Below, one piece after another: positions 32,560 through 41,435 of a stretch of DNA of 43,777 nt. The stretch spans positions 1 to 43,777 of the forward strand of contig CAJTQA010000028.1 in NCBI GenBank assembly GCA_910578455.1, in the 5' to 3' direction. Both the position numbers and the translations under genes were made by a program. The notes under the pieces are model-generated. The model saw only the letters and a list, made by a program, of their open reading frames with translations. It searched no databases and had not been told where the DNA came from. Position 1 is the stretch's first letter. Each line of letters begins with the position of its first letter. Source of the DNA: an uncultured Dorea sp. (lineage in GTDB: Bacteria; Bacillota; Clostridia; Lachnospirales; Lachnospiraceae).

Positions 32560-33009
32560 ATGGCTCGTGATGCTGCGGCTATATCCAAAAATATGAGCAA
32601 GATCCGCAGCAAAGATACAACTATCGAGCTGCGGCTTCGGAAAGCGCTCTGGCACAGCGGTTACCGTTACCGCAAAAATTATAAGGCGCTCCCCGGTTCG
32701 CCGGACATTGTCCTTACAAAGTACAAGATTGCCGTCTTTTGCGACAGTGAGTTTTTTCATGGGAAAGACTGGGAAATCCTAAAACCCCGCCTTGAAAAAG
32801 GAAGCAATCCTGATTATTGGGTAAAGAAAATCGAACGCAACCGTTCCCGCGACTGTGAAAATGATAAAAAGCTGCTTTTCCTTGGATATACTGTCATTCA
32901 TTTCTGGGGAAAAGACATCCTAAGACACACTGACGAATGTCTGCGGGTAATCGAAGAAACCATTTGGGATATCAGGCTTGCTGATTGTCCGGAAATCAAT
33001 CTAAAATAG
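32560..33009 (+). CDS. Solitary Vsr-like (very short patch repair) endonuclease
   Basis: Vsr nicks DNA at T:G mismatches formed by deamination of 5-methylcytosine. The protein (149 residues) aligns over its length: SKNMSKIRSKDTTIELRLRKALW, LPGSPDIVL with the catalytic Asp (D49), and DYWVKKIERNRSRD. The region equivalent to the E. coli FTHGCFWHHHHC is FCDSEFFHGKDW, so Thr63-His64 become Cys-Asp and the zinc ligands are missing. No cytosine methyltransferase gene is adjacent. I use the ATG with a GGCGGTGA SD rather than the GTG at 32551. It is the only plus-strand gene between 23 and 36 kb. Confidence 0.85.
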   Translation: MARDAAAISKNMSKIRSKDTTIELRLRKALWHSGYRYRKNYKALPGSPDIVLTKYKIAVFCDSEFFHGKDWEILKPRLEKGSNPDYWVKKIERNRSRDCENDKKLLFLGYTVIHFWGKDILRHTDECLRVIEETIWDIRLADCPEINLK

Positions 33010-33019
33010 TTATTAACAA

Positions 33020-33058
33020 AAAATCTTCCAGGAACATCTTTCTTTCCCGGAAGATTTT
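33020..33058. terminator. Shared bidirectional terminator of vsr and the second LCP gene
   Basis: AAAATCTTCC, mismatch, GG, 13-base loop, CC, mismatch, GGAAGATTTT. The A- and T-rich ends serve both strands between the convergent genes. Confidence 0.8.
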
Positions 33059-33074
33059 AATTTATGATTTGATT

Positions 33075-34571
33075 TTATGGCGTGGCAGATTCCCCGCCGT
33101 CGCCTCCGCTGCTGCCGCCGTCGCCTCCGCTACTGCCGCCGTCGCCTCCGCTGCTGCCGCTGTCTCCCCCGCTGCTGCCGCTGTCTCCTCCACTGCTGCC
33201 GCTGTCTCCTCCGCTGCTGCCGCCGGTATTTCCTCCGCTGCTGCCGCTGTCTCCTCCGCTGCTGCCGCCGGTATTTCCTCCGCTGCTGCCACTGTCTCCT
33301 CCGCTGCTGCCGCCGGTATTTCCTCCGCCGCTCGGTTTCTTATTTCCGCCTCCGCTGCTGTCGCTATCCGGCTTTTTGTTTGACGTTCCTGTATCCGTCT
33401 GATCCGGCTCCTTCTTCGGTTTCTCATAAACCGTCTGACGCTCCTGCTCACGGTCTTCTTTCGTAGGCGTATAGGTCTGCTGTTTCAGAGTAGAATCATC
33501 CGTCGCTGTTCTCTGGCCGACCCTCGCCACAATAGAACTGCTCAGATTAGACACTGTGCTGGACACGTTGTAATCCGCCTTATCAAACAAGAATTCATGC
33601 AACTTTGCCACATTTGAATCCAAGGTAACCGGTATGACGATGCTTCCCAGCCCGGATATCGTGTCTGTAGTCTTGTCAAAGGGGAATCCTGAGTTCTCCG
33701 TAAGCTTATACTGGGCAAAGCTTTTCGCGTAGTAAAGAATATCCGTCGCCGAAAAGCTAGTCTTGACTGTCGGTAACACCTCGTCAATCACCTTGTTGAT
33801 CGTTCCCAGGTCAGACTTCTGCGCCTGTTCCACAATCTTTTCTATCACAAGCCTCTGACGCTCGGTCCGGGTAAAATCTCCTCCCGCCGTGGAGCGGATA
33901 CGGGCATATGTGGTCGCCTGTACGCCGTTTAACTTCTGAAGGCCCGGTTTCTTTACTTTCTTGGCTTTCTTCCCCGCTGCCTTCGCCGTCTCTTTCACAA
34001 ATTTATTCAGGTATTTGATCTCAACTTCCTGAACGTCAATCTCCACGCCTCCGATCAGGTCAATGGCATTGGCGATTGCCCCCCAGTCCACAGTCACAAA
34101 TTCCTGGATATCCAGGTCAAGATTCTTATTGAGCATATTTATAGCCTGCGTCGGCCCTCCGAACGCATACGCCGCATTGCACTTTTGGAGATGGCCGTCC
34201 TCAATGTCAAGAAGGGTATCCCGGTATACGGAAACCATCCTCACTTCTTTCGTCTCCTTGTTCAGGCTCGCCACGATGATACAGTCTGTACGCGTGCCCT
34301 TTTCAAGCTGGCCGTCCCTGGAATCTGTGCCGAACAATGCTACGTTAAGATACCCGGTTCCCAGATCCTGTTCCTCAACCTCTTTATTGACAACAATATC
34401 GTCCGCAACCTCCTGCCTGTCCAGCTTGTTGAGCTTGGATGCGGCAAACACAACTCCCGATGCCGCAATCGCCAGAAATGCGCCGCCAAAGCACACTCCT
34501 ATCTTTTTTCCGACACTCAGGCGGCTGAACCAGTTGCCATTCTTTCTCCTGCGCCTTCTTCGTCTTGCCAT
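33075..34571 (-). CDS. LCP family protein with Gly/Ser-rich tail
   Basis: Second LytR-CpsA-Psr enzyme, 498 residues. Arg-rich start, one membrane helix (about 24-46, KKIGVCFGGAFLAIAAS), LCP domain (about 75-250) with ALFGTDSRDGQLEKGTRTDC, MVSVYRDTLL, GGVEIDVQEVE and YARIRSTAGGDFTRTERQR. The C-terminal 100 residues are a low-complexity Gly/Ser/Asp/Asn tail built from SGGDSG-like hexamers, suited to spanning the wall. It follows the GH25 gene by 43 bases and shares its promoter. Strongly related to the LCP at 29-30 kb outside the tails, so the two are likely paralogues. Confidence 0.93.
   Translation of the reverse strand: MARRRRRRRKNGNWFSRLSVGKKIGVCFGGAFLAIAASGVVFAASKLNKLDRQEVADDIVVNKEVEEQDLGTGYLNVALFGTDSRDGQLEKGTRTDCIIVASLNKETKEVRMVSVYRDTLLDIEDGHLQKCNAAYAFGGPTQAINMLNKNLDLDIQEFVTVDWGAIANAIDLIGGVEIDVQEVEIKYLNKFVKETAKAAGKKAKKVKKPGLQKLNGVQATTYARIRSTAGGDFTRTERQRLVIEKIVEQAQKSDLGTINKVIDEVLPTVKTSFSATDILYYAKSFAQYKLTENSGFPFDKTTDTISGLGSIVIPVTLDSNVAKLHEFLFDKADYNVSSTVSNLSSSIVARVGQRTATDDSTLKQQTYTPTKEDREQERQTVYEKPKKEPDQTDTGTSNKKPDSDSSGGGNKKPSGGGNTGGSSGGDSGSSGGNTGGSSGGDSGSSGGNTGGSSGGDSGSSGGDSGSSGGDSGSSGGDGGSSGGDGGSSGGDGGESATP
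33085..33330. repeat. 18-bp GC-rich repeat array in the LCP gene tail
   Basis: Degenerate tandem 18-bp units rich in CCGCTGCTGCC on the plus strand, coding for Gly/Ser/Asp hexapeptides on the minus strand. The skewed composition also opens long spurious frames on both strands. Confidence 0.85.
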
Positions 34572-34614
34572 ATTGCAATCGTACCTCTTTTCCTTCTTAT
34601 TGATTAACCTGCCT

Positions 34615-36492
34615 TTACTTTTTCAGCAGCTTTATCCTGCTCTTTTTAATATAACCGGTCCTCGTCTTCCCGCTTAACTTCACGGACACCTTGTACCAGC
34701 TCCCGCTGCTGCCGACTACCGTGATCTTCGTTCCCTTCTTTTTAACCGTACCCAGCTTTTTCGAAGACGCGGATGCACTTTTACGCAGCGCAAGCTTCTT
34801 AACTTTCGTCTTCGCCTTGACCTTGCCTTTCGTCTTTACCGTGACGGCTTTTGAATAGCCGCCGTATGCTCTTCCGTTAAAGACTACCTTATACGGACGT
34901 ATCCTGTACTTATACTTTGTACTTGCGTTTTTGCTGCCATCCGTATAGGATGAGCTCTTAGACGAGGCAGTCTTAATATTAGAATATGCTTTTTTTGAAG
35001 AATTATAACGCTCTATGTAATATGAAGATGCCCCCGCAACCTTAGTCCAAGTAAGCTTCACCTTGTCAAATGCAGATGCTTTTCCTTTAAGGCTTGTCGC
35101 TTTAAGCTGGGTAATCCCGGTATTGAAACCGATGCACTTTCTCTCCTGGCCTGCCGCATTCGGGTAAATCTTGTAAGAGTAAGCCGACCCTGCGGTCAGG
35201 GAGCGGTCTGTGTAGGATGTACCCGTCACGCCGCCTTTTAAAAGCACATAATTGCCGCTTGAGTTCTTTCGGTAAATATCATAGCTTGCCGCCCCGGACC
35301 ATGCGTCCCACTTCATGCTGACGGAGTTCGTAGTGCTCCCCGTAAGCCTTAACGTATTCAGATACCGCCAGTTGCCGTCCACAACCTTGTTTCCCTTAAT
35401 GCCGTCTATCTTCTCTCCGTCGGAATACTGCCAATACTCATACTCGCCTGCGTAGCTGGTGGACTTGGTGTAATTCGCCATCCAGATGGGATATTTCTGG
35501 CTGAAGTCCGCCGCATAAGTTTTATCGGAAAACATCGTCTTATTCGCATATACCATCGGAGTGTAGCCAAGCGCCTTCACCCGGTCGCAGAAAGAAGTGC
35601 ACACCGTTGTGGCCGCTGCCTTGCTTAATTTCGCTTTGTAAAGCCTTCCCACCCCGGTTGCCACATACTCAAAATCCAGGACTACCGGAAGGTCTATCTT
35701 ATACCCTTTGATCTTGCTCACGATAAAATCAGCTTCCTGCACGGCCTCTTTCGCCGAAGTTGCCTGGGAAAAGATATACACGCCGATCGGGATGCCTGCG
35801 GCATTCGCCTCTCTCATATTCTCATCCGCTTTTACATCCATGACAAGCTTTCCGTTGCTGTAGCCTCTGTAGCCCACACGGATAATGGCAAAATCGACTT
35901 TTCCCGTCGCCTTAGCTTTTTCCCAGTCTATATCGCCGTTATGATAAGATACATCCACGCCGTGCTGCATGATGCAGTCACTGTATTTTGCCTGATGGGA
36001 AACTGCCTGCATCTGGAGCTTTGAGCTTGCCACATCCCCGGTCCCCCGTCCGGTCAGACGGTACTTTCCCGGATCTTCCGGATCGATCTCGATCGGTTTT
36101 TCCTCTTCAGCCTCAAGCTCTTCTTCCTTCACCGGCCCGTCCGGCTGTTCTTTTTCCTCTTCTTTCGGAGTATTCTCCTCATTCTCTTTTTTCTGGCTGT
36201 CTGCCCTGTCGCCTGACGGCTCTTTTTCTTTCTCTTCCTGTACTGCCTGATCTGTCTCCGGTTTCCCGGGCATCTCCCCTGATTCTTCCTCCTGCGGCTT
36301 TCCTGAAACCTCTCCCTCCGGCGCCTGTTCATCTGATGCGGAGCCTTGTTCCTCCCCCGGGTTTTTCTCCGGTTCTGTCTCCTGAGTGCTTACTTCCGCC
36401 GATGCCTCCTGCGCCAGGGCGTCCGCCGGAACTGCCGTAAACAGCATGCACCCCGCCAGAAGAAAGGCAAGAATATTTCGTCTTTTTTTCAT
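34615..36492 (-). CDS. Secreted GH25 lysozyme with FN3-like and SH3 domains
   Basis: A 625-residue secreted muramidase. Signal peptide (about 1-27), a long Glu/Lys/Pro-rich linker (about 28-145), and a GH25 domain (about 170-365) with MQHGVDVSYHNGDIDW and the catalytic pair in VVLDFEY near residue 270. Two fibronectin-III-like beta domains follow (VSMKWDAWSGAASYDIYRK; VKLTWTKVAGASSYYIERY), then a basic bacterial SH3 domain at the C-terminus (LGTVKKKGTKITVVG, SWYKVSV, RTGYIKKSRIKLL) that likely binds the wall. AAGGAG is eight bases before the start. First gene of the GH25-LCP operon. Confidence 0.93.
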   Translation of the reverse strand: MKKRRNILAFLLAGCMLFTAVPADALAQEASAEVSTQETEPEKNPGEEQGSASDEQAPEGEVSGKPQEEESGEMPGKPETDQAVQEEKEKEPSGDRADSQKKENEENTPKEEEKEQPDGPVKEEELEAEEEKPIEIDPEDPGKYRLTGRGTGDVASSKLQMQAVSHQAKYSDCIMQHGVDVSYHNGDIDWEKAKATGKVDFAIIRVGYRGYSNGKLVMDVKADENMREANAAGIPIGVYIFSQATSAKEAVQEADFIVSKIKGYKIDLPVVLDFEYVATGVGRLYKAKLSKAAATTVCTSFCDRVKALGYTPMVYANKTMFSDKTYAADFSQKYPIWMANYTKSTSYAGEYEYWQYSDGEKIDGIKGNKVVDGNWRYLNTLRLTGSTTNSVSMKWDAWSGAASYDIYRKNSSGNYVLLKGGVTGTSYTDRSLTAGSAYSYKIYPNAAGQERKCIGFNTGITQLKATSLKGKASAFDKVKLTWTKVAGASSYYIERYNSSKKAYSNIKTASSKSSSYTDGSKNASTKYKYRIRPYKVVFNGRAYGGYSKAVTVKTKGKVKAKTKVKKLALRKSASASSKKLGTVKKKGTKITVVGSSGSWYKVSVKLSGKTRTGYIKKSRIKLLKK

Positions 36493-36555
36493 TCGGACAT
36501 CTCCTTAAACTATCATTCTTTTTCACGTTCCTTAAAAAGGCTATACACTGCACTT

Positions 36556-36584
36556 ATTATACTCACAGCAGTTCCGTTTGTCAA
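36556..36584 (-). promoter_or_regulatory. Consensus promoter of the GH25-LCP operon
   Basis: Perfect TTGACA (36579-36584), a 17-bp spacer and perfect TATAAT (36556-36561): a fully consensus SigA promoter, the strongest-looking in the window. Confidence 0.85.
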
Positions 36585-36679
36585 ACCATACGGCCCTATT
36601 TTAATCTATTCTTAATTAATATGTAACAGTTAAAGCCGCATACCTGTTTTTGAATCTCCGGCAGTTCACTCTATACATA

Positions 36680-36707
36680 TTGTCCTTTTTTTGATAAAAT
36701 GTATAAG
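36680..36707 (+). promoter_or_regulatory. Possible promoter of the yfhO cassette
   Basis: TTGTCC (36680-36685), a 16-bp spacer and TATAAG (36702-36707), about 50 bases before the yfhO start. Weaker than the other promoters listed. Confidence 0.35.
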
Positions 36708-36756
36708 ATATTGAATTTTATTTATGGAATATGAGAAATTAAGGAGATTTATTATA

Positions 36757-39700
36757 ATGTACAGAGAACAGAATGCCACATCAAAAACGATCCTGACCGG
36801 AATGGAGTTTTTCACCCTCTTCCTGATATTTTCAGGCATTGCCGTCCAGCTTGTGCTGGGGAGGAACAATATGCTGTTTTTCCTCCTCCGCCTTGTATTC
36901 GCTCCCTGCATGGTTTTTCTTGCAGGAATGTACGCGGCATCCTTTCATAGGAATATCCGTTTCCTGTTAAGCAAAGCTGCCTGCTATGCCTGCATATTCG
37001 CCGCTTTCGGGGTTTTCAACCAGGTTGTATTGAACCACCGCAATCCTTTCCAGAGTTTCATCCGGGTGGTTACGATGGTATTGATCCCCACTCCGTCGGA
37101 AATGTTTTTTACCGCCGCCGTCCTGTTTCTGTGCGCTGCCCTTGCCGCAAAACACCTTGAAATGATTCGGAACAACATACGCCTTTTTGCCTTTTTAGGC
37201 ATTTTCTCTGTCCTTATGGCATTTTTTCCGTCAGACATCTTCGGCTATCCTGTCATCGGCGTGTTTACAGGATGCGACACCTATGCTGACGTAGCCCTGA
37301 TTCCCTACTTCGGATTCTTCCTGGCAGGGATCTTCGCAGAGCCATCCGAAGACTGCCGCCTCTCCCGGAAAAAATTTGCAGCGGCAGGTATTTTAAGCTT
37401 TTCCTGCGCCGTGCTGTTTTTCACGCCTTTAAAGCCTGCGGCTCTGATCGGCGTATCTGCCCTCCCGGTTCTTGTCATCTATACTTTCTGCTGCCGCTGC
37501 CGCCTGTACCATAATCTCACGGAATGGGCTGTAAAGGTTTTAACTTCATGTCTTTCAATGGTCAGGCAGCTTGTCCGGGATTTTGCAGACAGCAAGAAAA
37601 AAGCGATGCCCCTGTATTTTGCCGCCTACACCATGCTTTTCCTCGCCACGGCAGCCGGAGTATTTCTCCTGTTTATGGAGTACGACAACAGCATTGCATG
37701 GACCCATGACGCAATCTCCCAGTACATTCCCAGAATCCACTACTTTATCGGCCATGTGCGGGAATGTCTCTCCGGGCTGTTGAAAGGAGATATAAGTTTC
37801 CCCTCATACAGTTTCCGAAACGGCCTGGGAAATGCCGTCACCTTAAGTTATGAGCCGGTGTACTGGCTGTTTGCTCTTTTTAACCCCTCCGACGTGGAGT
37901 CTGCCTATAACATTATCACGCTTTTCCGCTTTTTCCTGGCGGGGCTGTCTGCCTCTGTATTTTTCCTGTACCACAAAAGAGGCTACTTTGAGAGCCTGAT
38001 CGGCAGCATGATGTACACTTTCTGCGGGTTCGCCATCTACGCAGGCGTGCTCCATGCCCACTTTATCGCCCCGATGATCTTCCTGCCCCTTCTGATGATT
38101 GCCACGGAAGAAGTATTCCGGAAAGGAAGATGGTATCTGTGTACGATCGTTGTGGCAGTCGCCCTTCCCGCCAACTATTACTTTATTTATATGAGCACCA
38201 TCGCCATGGGCATCTATTATGTCGGCCGTTTCCTCTTCACAAAGGACAGCGGGAAAAAGACCTGGAAATATTTCTTTACCGCGACTCTTACTTTTGCAGG
38301 CTCCTACCTGTTGGGCGTGGTAATCGGGAATATCTCCCTCTTTACTTCCTTCGCCTCCTTTATGAGTTCCGGCCGCCCGGGCAATTCCGAGCTTTCCACC
38401 CTGTCTCTTTTTTATTACAGGGATTCCTGGCTTGTACGGCTCTATACCTATTTTATCACTTCCGCCGCAACCCCGGGGGCATGGCTGAAACTTGGGTTTA
38501 TCCCTCTGTCCTACCTTGCGGTGGTGGCTCTCCTTATGAAAAAAGGCAATAAGCTGCTGAAATTTTTATTCCTCACCTGCATCACATTCTGCATCTTCCC
38601 GTTTGCGGCATTTGTACTGGGAGGGTTCAGCAATATTACCAACCGCTGGTGCTATATCCTGGCGCTTTTGGTCTCCTACATCACCGTGCGGATGTTCCCG
38701 GAGCTGCGCGCCCTTACCCGCAGGGAGCTTAAGATTATGTTTCTGTCCGTTGTTCCCTACGTGCTGATCATACTGATGAACCGCGACTACCGCATGGATT
38801 ACACCCTTGCGTCGCTGTCTCTTTTGCTCTGTAACTTTGCGGTCGTACTGTGCATGAATAAAAATGTAAGCATTATAAGCCAGCGCTCCGCCAAAGCGAT
38901 GCTCATGGCGCTCTGCTGCGGCGCGCTCATAATCAACGCCTACTACCAGTACCTGGGAGGGAAAAATACATCCGAAGGTTCCTTCGTAAAACAGGGGCAC
39001 GTCCTGTCCGAGATTACGGACACGCCAATGAAAGCTCTCTCTGATTTCCCGGACAACAGCTTTTACCGCGTCTCTACCGCGGAAATCCCGAGGAAGAACC
39101 TCTGCTCCTCCCTGATCATGAACTACAACAGCATTGCCACATTCTCCAGCACCATCAGCAGCCCTGTCATCAACTACAACGTATCCATGGGCAACACTGC
39201 CTGGAATCTGGTGCAGCTCGGGGGATTTGACAACCGCACTTTTATGAATTCCTTAGCATGCGTGAAATATTACTCCTTAAAAGATAAGGAAATCCCAAGG
39301 CTGCCCTACGGCTACAAGGAGATTGGCACAAAGAAAGAAGGCAAGGCAGACTATCATATTTATGAAAACAGCTATGCCCTTCCCTTAGGATACACCTATG
39401 ATTCCGTCTTAAGCGAGGAAGATTTGGAAAAGCATACTGCATTAGAGCGCCAGGAAATCATGCTCCAGGCCGCCGCAGTAGCTGAACCGGGCAAAACATC
39501 CCTCAAAGATGCCGCCGCCCTTTCTTCCACATCCAGGGAGGCAAAGATTACAGACTATCAGGCGCAGGGCCTTAAGATTGAAGGAAACAAGGCTGAGATT
39601 TTAAAACCGGGGGCAACCCTCACGCTTTCTTTCGAAGGGCTTGAAGACTCCGAGACATACCTTGTATTTGACGGTTTCTTAAATTCCGCAAAAAATAATG

Positions 39701-40275
39701 ACGAACATCTCGTAAAGCTTGCCCTATCCTGCGGCGATTACAGCAGGAAAGTAGATTTCCGCTCCGCCAACCACACATACAGCACCGGGCAGGACACTTA
39801 CCTGTTCAATATGGGATACCGCCGGGACGCGGCATCTGAGATGACCATTACTTTTAATGAAACCGGAACTTTCACTGTCAAGTCCTTAAAAGTATGCTGC
39901 CAGCCGATGGAAAGCTATGAGTCCTACATCAAAGCCCTGTCCGAAAATGCTCTTGAAGACGTGAAGATCTCTTCCAACACCATCACCGGAAAAGTCTCCG
40001 CGGACAAAGAGAAATTCCTTGTTTTAAGCATTCCTTACCAGAAAGGCTGGACTGCTTATGTTGACGGCAAAAAGACGGACATCCAAAAAGCAAACCTTAT
40101 GTATTCCGGTCTTTTCCTGGATGCGGGCGAGCACCAGATCCGGCTTGAATTTGAACGTCCGGGAATCAAGGCGTCCCTGTGCATATCCGCCGCGGGCATT
40201 GTTATTTTTATCATAGCCTTGATTATCCGCCGCCGCCGTATTACAATGGTTAGACAGAGCACTATTCATGAATAA
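36757..40275 (+). CDS. YfhO-family GT-C glycosyltransferase with extra N-terminal membrane module
   Basis: A 1172-residue multi-pass protein. From about residue 280 it matches YfhO: first loop WTHDAISQYIPRIHYF with an acidic residue typical of GT-C enzymes, many helices to about 720, an extracellular beta-rich domain, and the typical end (SIPYQKGWTAYVDGKK, LDAGEHQIRLEF) before a last helix and RRRR. YfhO in Bacillus and Listeria moves sugars from polyprenyl phosphate to lipoteichoic acid. Residues 1-280 add about eight helices not found in ordinary YfhO (about 860 residues). The start follows AAGGAG by 10 bases; the ATG at 36724 has no SD. First gene of the cassette. Confidence 0.87.
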   Translation: MYREQNATSKTILTGMEFFTLFLIFSGIAVQLVLGRNNMLFFLLRLVFAPCMVFLAGMYAASFHRNIRFLLSKAACYACIFAAFGVFNQVVLNHRNPFQSFIRVVTMVLIPTPSEMFFTAAVLFLCAALAAKHLEMIRNNIRLFAFLGIFSVLMAFFPSDIFGYPVIGVFTGCDTYADVALIPYFGFFLAGIFAEPSEDCRLSRKKFAAAGILSFSCAVLFFTPLKPAALIGVSALPVLVIYTFCCRCRLYHNLTEWAVKVLTSCLSMVRQLVRDFADSKKKAMPLYFAAYTMLFLATAAGVFLLFMEYDNSIAWTHDAISQYIPRIHYFIGHVRECLSGLLKGDISFPSYSFRNGLGNAVTLSYEPVYWLFALFNPSDVESAYNIITLFRFFLAGLSASVFFLYHKRGYFESLIGSMMYTFCGFAIYAGVLHAHFIAPMIFLPLLMIATEEVFRKGRWYLCTIVVAVALPANYYFIYMSTIAMGIYYVGRFLFTKDSGKKTWKYFFTATLTFAGSYLLGVVIGNISLFTSFASFMSSGRPGNSELSTLSLFYYRDSWLVRLYTYFITSAATPGAWLKLGFIPLSYLAVVALLMKKGNKLLKFLFLTCITFCIFPFAAFVLGGFSNITNRWCYILALLVSYITVRMFPELRALTRRELKIMFLSVVPYVLIILMNRDYRMDYTLASLSLLLCNFAVVLCMNKNVSIISQRSAKAMLMALCCGALIINAYYQYLGGKNTSEGSFVKQGHVLSEITDTPMKALSDFPDNSFYRVSTAEIPRKNLCSSLIMNYNSIATFSSTISSPVINYNVSMGNTAWNLVQLGGFDNRTFMNSLACVKYYSLKDKEIPRLPYGYKEIGTKKEGKADYHIYENSYALPLGYTYDSVLSEEDLEKHTALERQEIMLQAAAVAEPGKTSLKDAAALSSTSREAKITDYQAQGLKIEGNKAEILKPGATLTLSFEGLEDSETYLVFDGFLNSAKNNDEHLVKLALSCGDYSRKVDFRSANHTYSTGQDTYLFNMGYRRDAASEMTITFNETGTFTVKSLKVCCQPMESYESYIKALSENALEDVKISSNTITGKVSADKEKFLVLSIPYQKGWTAYVDGKKTDIQKANLMYSGLFLDAGEHQIRLEFERPGIKASLCISAAGIVIFIIALIIRRRRITMVRQSTIHE

Positions 40276-40287
40276 AGGAGACATCTG

Positions 40288-41415
40288 ATGATTAAGTTTA
40301 ATATTCCGCCCTGTGTGGGAAAGGAAACAGAATATATTGCCCGCGCCATCGCAGACAGGAAAATCTGCGGCGACGGCGCATTTACAAAAAAATGCAATGA
40401 ATGGGTGGAGGCCAGCACGAAGACTTCCAAAGCGCTTCTTACCACCTCCTGCACCCACGCCATCGAGATGGCTGCCCTTCTGTGCGATATACAGCCCGGC
40501 GACGAAGTCATCATGCCGTCCTACACTTTCGTGTCCACGGCAAACGCTTTCGTTCTCCGGGGCGCTGCCGTCGTGTTCGTGGACATCCGCCCCGACACGA
40601 TGAATATTGACGAAAACCTCATCGAGGATGCCATTACGGACCGGACGAGGGCAATCGTTCCCGTTCACTATGCAGGGGTGGCCTGCGAGATGGACAAGAT
40701 TTTAGAGCTTGCTGAGCGCTACGGTCTGAAAGTCGTGGAGGATGCCGCCCAAGGTGTGATGTCTGAATATAAAGGACAGCCTTTAGGCTCAATCGGCGAT
40801 TTCGGCTGTTTCAGTTTCCACGAGACAAAAAATTACAGCATGGGCGAGGGCGGGTGTCTTTTGATCCGCGACGAGGACATGGCTGAGCGCGCCGAGATCA
40901 TCCGTGAGAAAGGAACCAACAGAACCCTGTTTTTCCGCGGCATGGTGGACAAGTACACCTGGGTGGACGCAGGCTCTTCTTACCTTCCCAGCGAGCTCAA
41001 CGCCGCATATCTTTACGCCCAGCTTGAAAAGGCGCAGGAAATCTTTGACGACCGGATGGCGTCCTGGAACCTTTACCGGGAACTTCTCTCCCCCCTTGCG
41101 GAGGATGGGAAGATCACGCTCCCCTCGATTCCGGAAAATTGCAGGCACAACGCACACATGTTTTACATAAAGGCAGCCGGCCTGCAGGAGAGGACCCGGC
41201 TTATCGGGTACTTAAAAGAGCACGGCATTACCGCCGTCTTCCATTACGTTCCGCTGCACTCTGCCCCGGCAGGCAGGCAGTTCGGAAGATTCCACGGAGA
41301 TGATGCCTACACCACGAAAGAGAGCGAGCGGCTTATGCGCCTGCCTATGTATTACGGGCTGAAAGCCGATGATGTGGCTGCCGTGTGCAGCAGGATCAGC
41401 GAATTTTACCGATAG
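40288..41415 (+). CDS. rffA: dTDP-4-amino-4,6-dideoxygalactose transaminase (WecE/RffA type)
   Basis: DegT/DnrJ/EryC1/StrS aminotransferase that converts a nucleotide 4-keto-6-deoxyhexose to the 4-amino sugar, in WecE/RffA dTDP-Fuc4N. It is 375 residues, close to E. coli WecE. The PLP lysine is K181 in FHETKNYSMGEGG; other family motifs are KALLTTSCTHAIEMAALL, DEVIMPSYTFVSTANAF, VVEDAAQGV and SSYLPSELNAAYLYAQLE. It starts 12 bases after yfhO. No dTDP-glucose synthase or dehydratase is in the window, so the substrate must be made elsewhere. Confidence 0.9.
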   Translation: MIKFNIPPCVGKETEYIARAIADRKICGDGAFTKKCNEWVEASTKTSKALLTTSCTHAIEMAALLCDIQPGDEVIMPSYTFVSTANAFVLRGAAVVFVDIRPDTMNIDENLIEDAITDRTRAIVPVHYAGVACEMDKILELAERYGLKVVEDAAQGVMSEYKGQPLGSIGDFGCFSFHETKNYSMGEGGCLLIRDEDMAERAEIIREKGTNRTLFFRGMVDKYTWVDAGSSYLPSELNAAYLYAQLEKAQEIFDDRMASWNLYRELLSPLAEDGKITLPSIPENCRHNAHMFYIKAAGLQERTRLIGYLKEHGITAVFHYVPLHSAPAGRQFGRFHGDDAYTTKESERLMRLPMYYGLKADDVAAVCSRISEFYR

Positions 41416-41435
41416 TGATACAGGAGTTAAAAACG

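Noticed and set aside
33085..33330. CRISPR array
   Set aside because: The repeats are contiguous, in frame and coding, without unique spacers.
33062..33466. Several overlapping open frames rich in Ala, Pro/Leu or Cys/Arg at the LCP tail
   Set aside because: They are by-products of the GC-rich 18-bp repeats read in other frames.
36493..36756. Small gene in the divergent gap between the GH25 and yfhO genes
   Set aside because: Only promoters and AT-rich sequence are seen; no open frame with an SD.
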